The notes under the pieces are model-generated. The model did not search any database. It had not been told where the DNA came from and was given only the letters and a program-made list of their open reading frames with translations. From assembly GCA_947652605.1 (NCBI GenBank), contig OX393579.1, forward strand, positions 37,516,970 to 37,580,969: a stretch of 64,000 bases of DNA, written 5' to 3'. Shown here in pieces: positions 59,095-64,000 of this stretch. Source of the DNA: Elmis aenea (taxonomy: Eukaryota > Arthropoda > Insecta > Coleoptera > Elmidae). Every line of letters starts with the position of its first letter. The stretch's first letter is position 1. The translations under genes and the position numbers were made by a program.

Positions 59095-59450
59095 GCATTG
59101 TTTACTATTGATTATCAACGATCTGGTAATTTTTTTAATTCCACGCCTAAAGAAATCCGGTGATTTGGAGGTGAAGAAGTCGTCAAGCCAATTTTAACGT
59201 CGTTATTATAGAGGGTTTTGGGATAGAGAGTCCCAAAGGTGAAAATCTGATGGAGGCAGATCAGGAGAATAGGACGGACTTGAAATAACCTCCAAGCCGA
59301 GCTCCTGACTAGCCGCTTTTGTAATGATAGCAGCATGCGGACTGGTATGCTGCAAAACCAATTCCCGATCGTTTTTTTGAAGCCTCAAGGCGACGGAGTT
59401 GTTGGCAATAAACATCAAAAGTGATAGTTACATTCATTTTGTCCCACCAG
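59095..59450 (-). pseudogene. mariner-like transposase C-terminal remnant
   Basis: Minus-strand frames read VYCQQLRRL (about 59400), then LQHTSPHAAIITKAASQELG, SSPSYSPDLPPSDFHLWDSL (59220-59290), and after a frameshift FRRGIELKKLPDR-like sequence. The pattern is the mariner core HDNArPHta, HPPYSPDLaPSDyhLf and the C-terminal gi-kLp-RW. The third catalytic Asp (PPSD) is kept; the second position is altered (HDN to HTS). The N-terminal half is missing. It is a different copy from the remnant at 23290, which keeps the other half. Confidence 0.75.
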
Positions 59451-60052
59451 ATGCACTACATTACTTTAAGTGGAGGGATAACCTCTAACACAAATTTTAT
59501 AAAAAATGATACATTCAAGACGTATTCAATGAAACAATACTTTGGCATCAAATCACAATGACAAATTCTTGCATCGGAAATCAAAAACCGTTATAAACTT
59601 ATGCATCAACCCAATAACTTGTAGTAACCAATACATGGTAGTAATTTGTGTTTTTTTAATTTCTATTAAAATAGTATATTTTACAACAAGAGATGAAAGT
59701 CCAGTTTTTTTTCGTAAAGTGAGATTTGTTCTTACGAACGAAAAAAATTGATTTCATCTCGAGTCGTAAATGCTATTTTTTCTACGAAATTGAAATTTTA
59801 TTTTAGAACGAACGTTAATGTGAACAAACCAAATGACAATTATTATGTATAAAGTTTTAATTAATCATTTCGTTTCCATAGCGACACCACCGCACTGACA
59901 TTGACCTAAATAAAATTATAACCTGCAAACGAAATATATTTAATATCAATTTTTCTACCATTTTTAGGCTTTTATATAAAATGTTACATTAATTGGGGCG
60001 TAAACCAAGCGCTATTTGGCTTAAAGTTAAAATAAAGTTGTTTAAAGCAGGG
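59451..60052. other. Unannotated stretch
   Basis: Nothing recognised; the 69-residue plus-strand frame at 59542 has no family match. Confidence 0.4.
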
Positions 60053-60337
60053 CAGCGTTTCCCAAACTTTTTTTCGTGACCCGAGTATGTTCATACTTCT
60101 CCCTCGTGACTCACTAAAAAATTTTATTGCCTACACTTGCCTGTACGTGAAAAAAACAGCTGTGAAAGTAGGTAGATACAGTTTTCATATATTATAATTT
60201 TATAATAAAGAAGCATTTACTTTTACTCTAACAAAAATGTAAAGAGATTAAACTAAAACAAAATAATTTCTTATTGACCCGACATTTTGCATTCGTGGCC
60301 CGGTGCCGGGTCGCGACCCACCATTTGGAAAACGCTG
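60053..60337. mobile_element. hAT-type MITE
   Basis: The ends CAGCGTTTCCCAAACTTTTT and, inverted, CAGCGTTTTCCAAATGGTGG, with CGTGACCC/GGGTCGCG subterminal motifs, are the classic pattern of short hAT elements. Flanks GCAGGG and GTAGGG suggest an eroded 8-bp duplication. 285 bp, no coding sequence. Confidence 0.75.
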
Positions 60338-60577
60338 TGTAGGGCATTCTTCGAAAACGAACATCTTTTCTCTATAATTACGATATCAAAAACATTGGTG
60401 AGTTTTTTTTTTGTGTATTTCTTGTAATACGAAAATTCTTTAAGACGGAAAAAATATTTCGGTCCCCTGATTCCCCGTTGAACGATGTTCATTGGACATA
60501 TCTTGCTCCTACTGTATTGTGATTGTTTAGACCTGAATCATTTTAAATGTTCGACATAATCTTACATGTGGTCTATA

Positions 60578-60670
60578 CAGGATCACTTATCGTAAACACT
60601 GTAAAGTTACTTAAATTGGGGCAAAGTTGGCTTATTAAATCAATCGTATCAAACCCAAACATAAATTGCA
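60578..60670. mobile_element. One-ended remnant related to the 8926 element
   Basis: CAGGATC after TA, then TCGTAAAC...GTAAAGTTAC and AAATTGGGGCAAAGTTG, match the left end of 8926-10441 with a deletion in the first 30 bases. No partner end seen. Confidence 0.45.
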
Positions 60671-61215
60671 TGAAAAATCAACATGGTTTAGAGTTGAGAT
60701 AAGCTTTAGTATTAAGATATTTATAAAACCAACACTCGGACACCATTAAAAAAAGACAATATAATTTATTTAATAACTGATCTGAGCGGTGAAGAATAAT
60801 AAAATACACTTTAAATTTTAACTGTAGATATTTAAGTTTTGTAAAAAAATAATAACATTTCATTAAGCAACCGTATAAATGATCAAACCTTATTAAGTTC
60901 AATTTGGGAGTCATTACCTTTGTTAATAATTCGACAAATAATTGTTTTAATTTGGAGAGTTTGTTAATACCTGTGCACTTAATCCAAATCAACCATTTAA
61001 AAAGCTAACTGCCTGTAATAAGGCTCATCTTGCAGCCTAATTTCCTCATAAATTGCAAAATCTAATGAATAATGTAAGGCTTAAAGCTTCACTCATTTTG
61101 ATGTTACTAAACCAAAATAATAAATTATAGTTGTCAGTTTTAGTAATGCTAAGCTTTTAAGTTCTAATCCTCATTATAAAACTGTATTTTTGGCCTAGTA
61201 CAGAATATAATTGCA
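60671..61215. other. Unannotated AT-rich stretch
   Basis: No gene or repeat recognised; the 104-residue minus-strand frame (60678-60992) is AT-rich with no family match. Confidence 0.4.
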
Positions 61216-62602
61216 ACAGGGATTTACATTGATCAATAAAATTTTATATAATGTCTATCACATCTTAAGTTTAGTATAACTAATGCACACGGTGGTTTAT
61301 TTTCGATGCTTATACAGGGTATCTCGGTTATTATAAGAGATAGAAACAAAACCAAGTACGTAGTCGCGATTTATTTTTTCGAGAGAAATTCATTGCCGTA
61401 GACAGATTTTTGATATCTTTTTTAATTTTCGAAATATAGCCAAAAACCGATTTTGGGCATTTTTCAAAAATGTTAAATATCGCGCTTAAACGAAAAGACA
61501 GAAAAAAACTTTTAAGACATTTTTCGCATGATTTTTTGTGCTTAATAAGATAGCGATGTTCAATTGCTTTTTACTCATATCAATACCGATATATTACACT
61601 TTCTTATTTTAAATGGCAACCATAAGCAAATTATATATTTTTGAAAAGTGCAAAAAATAAGCTTTCAATTCATATCAAAGCCAACTATGGTTGCCATTTA
61701 AAATAAGAAAGTTAGGTGTAATATATCGGTATTCGTATGAGTAAAACACAATTGAACATCGCTATCTTATTAAGCACAAAAAAACATGCAAAAAATTTTA
61801 TTAAAGTTTTTTCTATCTTTTCGTTTAAGCGAGATATTTAACATTTTTGAAAAGTGCCAAAAATGGTGTTGGTTATATTTCGAGTATTAAAAAAGACATC
61901 AAAAATGTTAAATATCTCGCTTAAACGAAAAGATAGAAAAAAACTTTAAAAACATTTTTGGCATGGTTTTTAGTCCTTAATAAGATAGCGATGTTCAATT
62001 TTTTTTTACTCATATAAATAATGATATATTACACCTAACTTTCTTATTTTAAATGCCAACCATAGTTGGCTTTGACATGAATCGAAAGCTTATTTTCTGC
62101 GCTTTTCAAAAATATATAATTTGCTTATGGTTGCCATTTAAAATAAGAAAGTTACGTGTATTATATCGGTATTGACATGAGTAAAAACAATTGAACATCG
62201 CTATCTTATTAAGGACAAAAAAACCGTGCCAAAAATGTCTTTAAAGTTTTTTTTTTTATCTTTTTGTTTAAGCGAGATATTTAACATTTTTGAAAAGTTC
62301 CAAAAATCGGTTTTTGGCTATATTTCGGAAATTAAAAAAGATATCAAAAATCTGTTTACGGCAATGAATTTCTCTCGAAAAAATAAATCGAGACTACGTA
62401 CTTAGTTTTTTTCTGTCTCTTATAATAACCGAGATACCCTGTATGGGCATCGAAAATAAACCACCGTGTACATTAGTTATACAAAACTTAAGATGTGATA
62501 GACATTATATAAAATTTTATTGATCAATGTAAATCCCTGTTTTTTTCTATCTCTGATAATAACCGAGATACACTGTATGGGCATCGAAAATAGGCCACCC
62601 TG
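61216..62602. mobile_element. Palindrome of palindromes with CACGGTGG/CAGGGTGG ends
   Basis: Element ends CACGGTGGTTTATTTTCGAT at 61288 and inverted at 62468. The inverted repeat continues beyond the element into about 70 bp of flanking DNA on each side (61216-61285 and 62471-62540). Each half is itself an inverted repeat of a unit of about 200 bp (four copies, about 61465-62310, with CTTATTTTAAATGGCAACC and GAACATCGCTATCTTATTAA). A third terminus follows at 62541-62602. GGTATCTCG...AAGAGATAG boxes lie about 30 bases inside the ends. No coding sequence. Confidence 0.8.
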
Positions 62603-62614
62603 TACTTGTACTAA

Positions 62615-62655
62615 AGTGACCAGATGTTTTTGGGTCAAATCGGGGACATTCATTA
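62615..62655. repeat. Possible solo end of a GGTGACC-type element
   Basis: GTGACCAGATG followed by CAAATCGGGGACATTC resembles one end of the MITEs at 13225 and 17780. No partner end. Confidence 0.35.
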
Positions 62656-63269
62656 TTACAAAAAGAAATTATGATACATCAAAACTAGTTAATTTGGTCA
62701 CCAAATGACTTGCAATGTGTGTGTTTTTGTCTTTAAAAATTACTTTTTGGTTAAGTTTCATATTAATCTTTTACATAATATTACAATATCAGAAACTGTT
62801 ATTTTTCAGAACTGTGTATTTTTTAAGTAATTTTGTATCATTTTTTAAATGGTGTAAACTTTGTGACGAGTAAAATTCAAAATGTATTTTGTTTGTGTTA
62901 CGCTTTTCAGTGTTTCATTTAACACAGTTACTCAACATTTAATTCAATTTTCTCTGATGTCCAATTTTTACTAAATAACGAAAAACTCCTCTCAGAAGCA
63001 TTAGTACCAGGTTAGGTTATGAATACGCTTTTAAATGTTGGCATGGCACGTGATTCTGTTCAAAATATTTGAAGATCTCAACCCACTTCATATCCGATTG
63101 TATATTAACATTAATCCAATACTGCAGTTTTTTTCTCTGATATATTGTTTTAAATACGAAACCTCATCAAACAGTGCGATTTCATTTGAATTTTTATGTG
63201 GGACAATCCTCTAATGGGAAACGCCTGGTCAATTAAACCTATACAGTATGCATTCACTAAAACGATGAG
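62656..63269. other. Unannotated AT-rich stretch
   Basis: No gene or paired repeat recognised. Confidence 0.4.
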
Positions 63270-63835
63270 CGCGATATTGATGTTGATCCTCCGATCAAAT
63301 TTGCCTTTTCGACCAATAACAAACTAAGATTTCCTAGAAACGACCAATAAACATAATCATACACTGATAATATCCTTTTCGCAATTAACAGATTTTCATG
63401 CGTTTATTGGCCGTTTCTAAGAAATCTGAGTTTGTGATTGGTCGAAAATATAAATTTGGAGAGGAAATTAAATATTTTGGTCTTGATAATTTTTTGACGA
63501 ATTTCGGCGACCAGTAGCGTTACTTTAATATAGATTAAATAATACCCCTGACGCACCACTCTGACAGTACTTGTAAAATTTGACATAACATACATTTTAT
63601 TTGACAGGTAGGTTAGTAGAAGGAAATTTTCTGACAAAATATAACTCGTGTATTTCAAATAATCTATAATTTTTGACAAATTTTCACTCATGCAAGTTGA
63701 ATCTGCAGAAATCACTCGTGCACTTCGCGCACTCGTGTTTTTTTCAGCTCAACTTGCATTCGGGCATATTTACCAAAAATTATCGATAATTTTCAATGCA
63801 CTTGTTATATTACTACTGATAAGCAACGATAATCA
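63270..63835 (-). repeat. Second copy of the 26.5-29.2 kb host repeat, with empty sites
   Basis: On the minus strand this matches 27075-27516, then 28289-28407, then 29077-29160, without the two insertions. The junctions are at 63486/63487 (ATTA-TCAAGA) and 63367/63368 (ATTA-TCAGTGT). It carries a short extra segment with CGAGTGCGCGAAGTGCACGA near 63715-63745 that the other copy lacks. Confidence 0.8.
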
Positions 63836-63864
63836 TACCAAGTACTGCACCGTGTGTAGTAGTG

Positions 63865-64000
63865 ATTGCAATACCGGACCAAAATTACGATACCGGTATT
63901 CGGTATTTATTCGCAAGTAATACCGGTATACCGGTATTAATACCGGTATTGCTGTTTAAAAAAAGTATTGATTTTGAAAACACAATATATTTTCCACATG
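63865..64000. repeat. CCGGTATT-rich repeat, cut by the window end
   Basis: At least six ACCGGTATT/AATACCGGT motifs in alternating orientation (63870-63955). This resembles the subterminal region of a TIR element, whose other end would lie outside the window. Confidence 0.5.

Overview
The window looks like repeat-dense, AT-rich DNA from an insect-like arthropod nuclear genome. That assignment is an inference from the transposon families present (piggyBac, P/THAP9-like, mariner, pogo-like, LINE and Penelope remnants) and from scattered TTAGG-type motifs. I found no convincing host gene, rRNA, tRNA or CRISPR array. I cannot tell whether the stretch is intergenic, intronic or heterochromatic. Nearly everything recognisable is a mobile element, most are decayed, and many sit inside one another.

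Layout. 0.5-2.3 kb: LINE reverse-transcriptase remnant split by a palindromic MITE, followed by a fragment of dispersed repeat R. 2.6-3.1 kb: pogo/Tigger-like remnant. 3.5-5.1 kb: fold-back element that is an inverted repeat over almost its whole length. 6.4-7.8 kb: element with inverted minisatellite arms enclosing a CCGGGTGATT element. 8.8-12.3 kb: hAT-like element carrying a DUF4817-encoding TIR element. 13.2-18.5 kb: two related GGTGACC MITEs, one nested in a CCGTATTTT element, plus a deleted LINE and other TIR elements. 19.4-22.0 kb: nested inverted repeats with a DDE transposase remnant, then a second CCGGGTGATT element. 23.3-23.7 kb: mariner remnant. 26.5-29.2 kb: composite repeat carrying two insertions of one smaller element. 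33.2-34.7 kb: long-TIR element with a DDE transposase remnant. 35.8-38.2 kb: piggyBac element with TTAA duplications and a broken transposase. 39.2-44.5 kb: near-complete THAP/P-type element with 32-bp TIRs and a target duplication. 45.9-46.5 kb: repeat R. 49-51 kb: 254-bp fold-back, LINE fragment and a TTAA-flanked mini-element. 54.0-58.2 kb: three-layer nest (TIR element > repeat R > Penelope-like element). 59.1-63.9 kb: mariner remnant, hAT MITE, palindrome of palindromes, and an intact copy of the 26-29 kb host repeat that keeps the two empty target sites.

Three results stand out. (1) At least six otherwise dissimilar TA-flanked elements, eleven termini in all, share an internally palindromic box starting about 30-31 bases inside a CAGGGT-type end. 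Two of the elements encode pieces of what looks like one DUF4817-plus-DDE transposase type. (2) The twin insertions at 27.5-29.1 kb have matching empty sites at 63.4 kb separated by exactly the same 119 bp. (3) The P/THAP9-like element keeps TIRs, a target duplication, a splice-consistent THAP exon and a candidate DDE triad, and its reading frame is interrupted by a single TAA.
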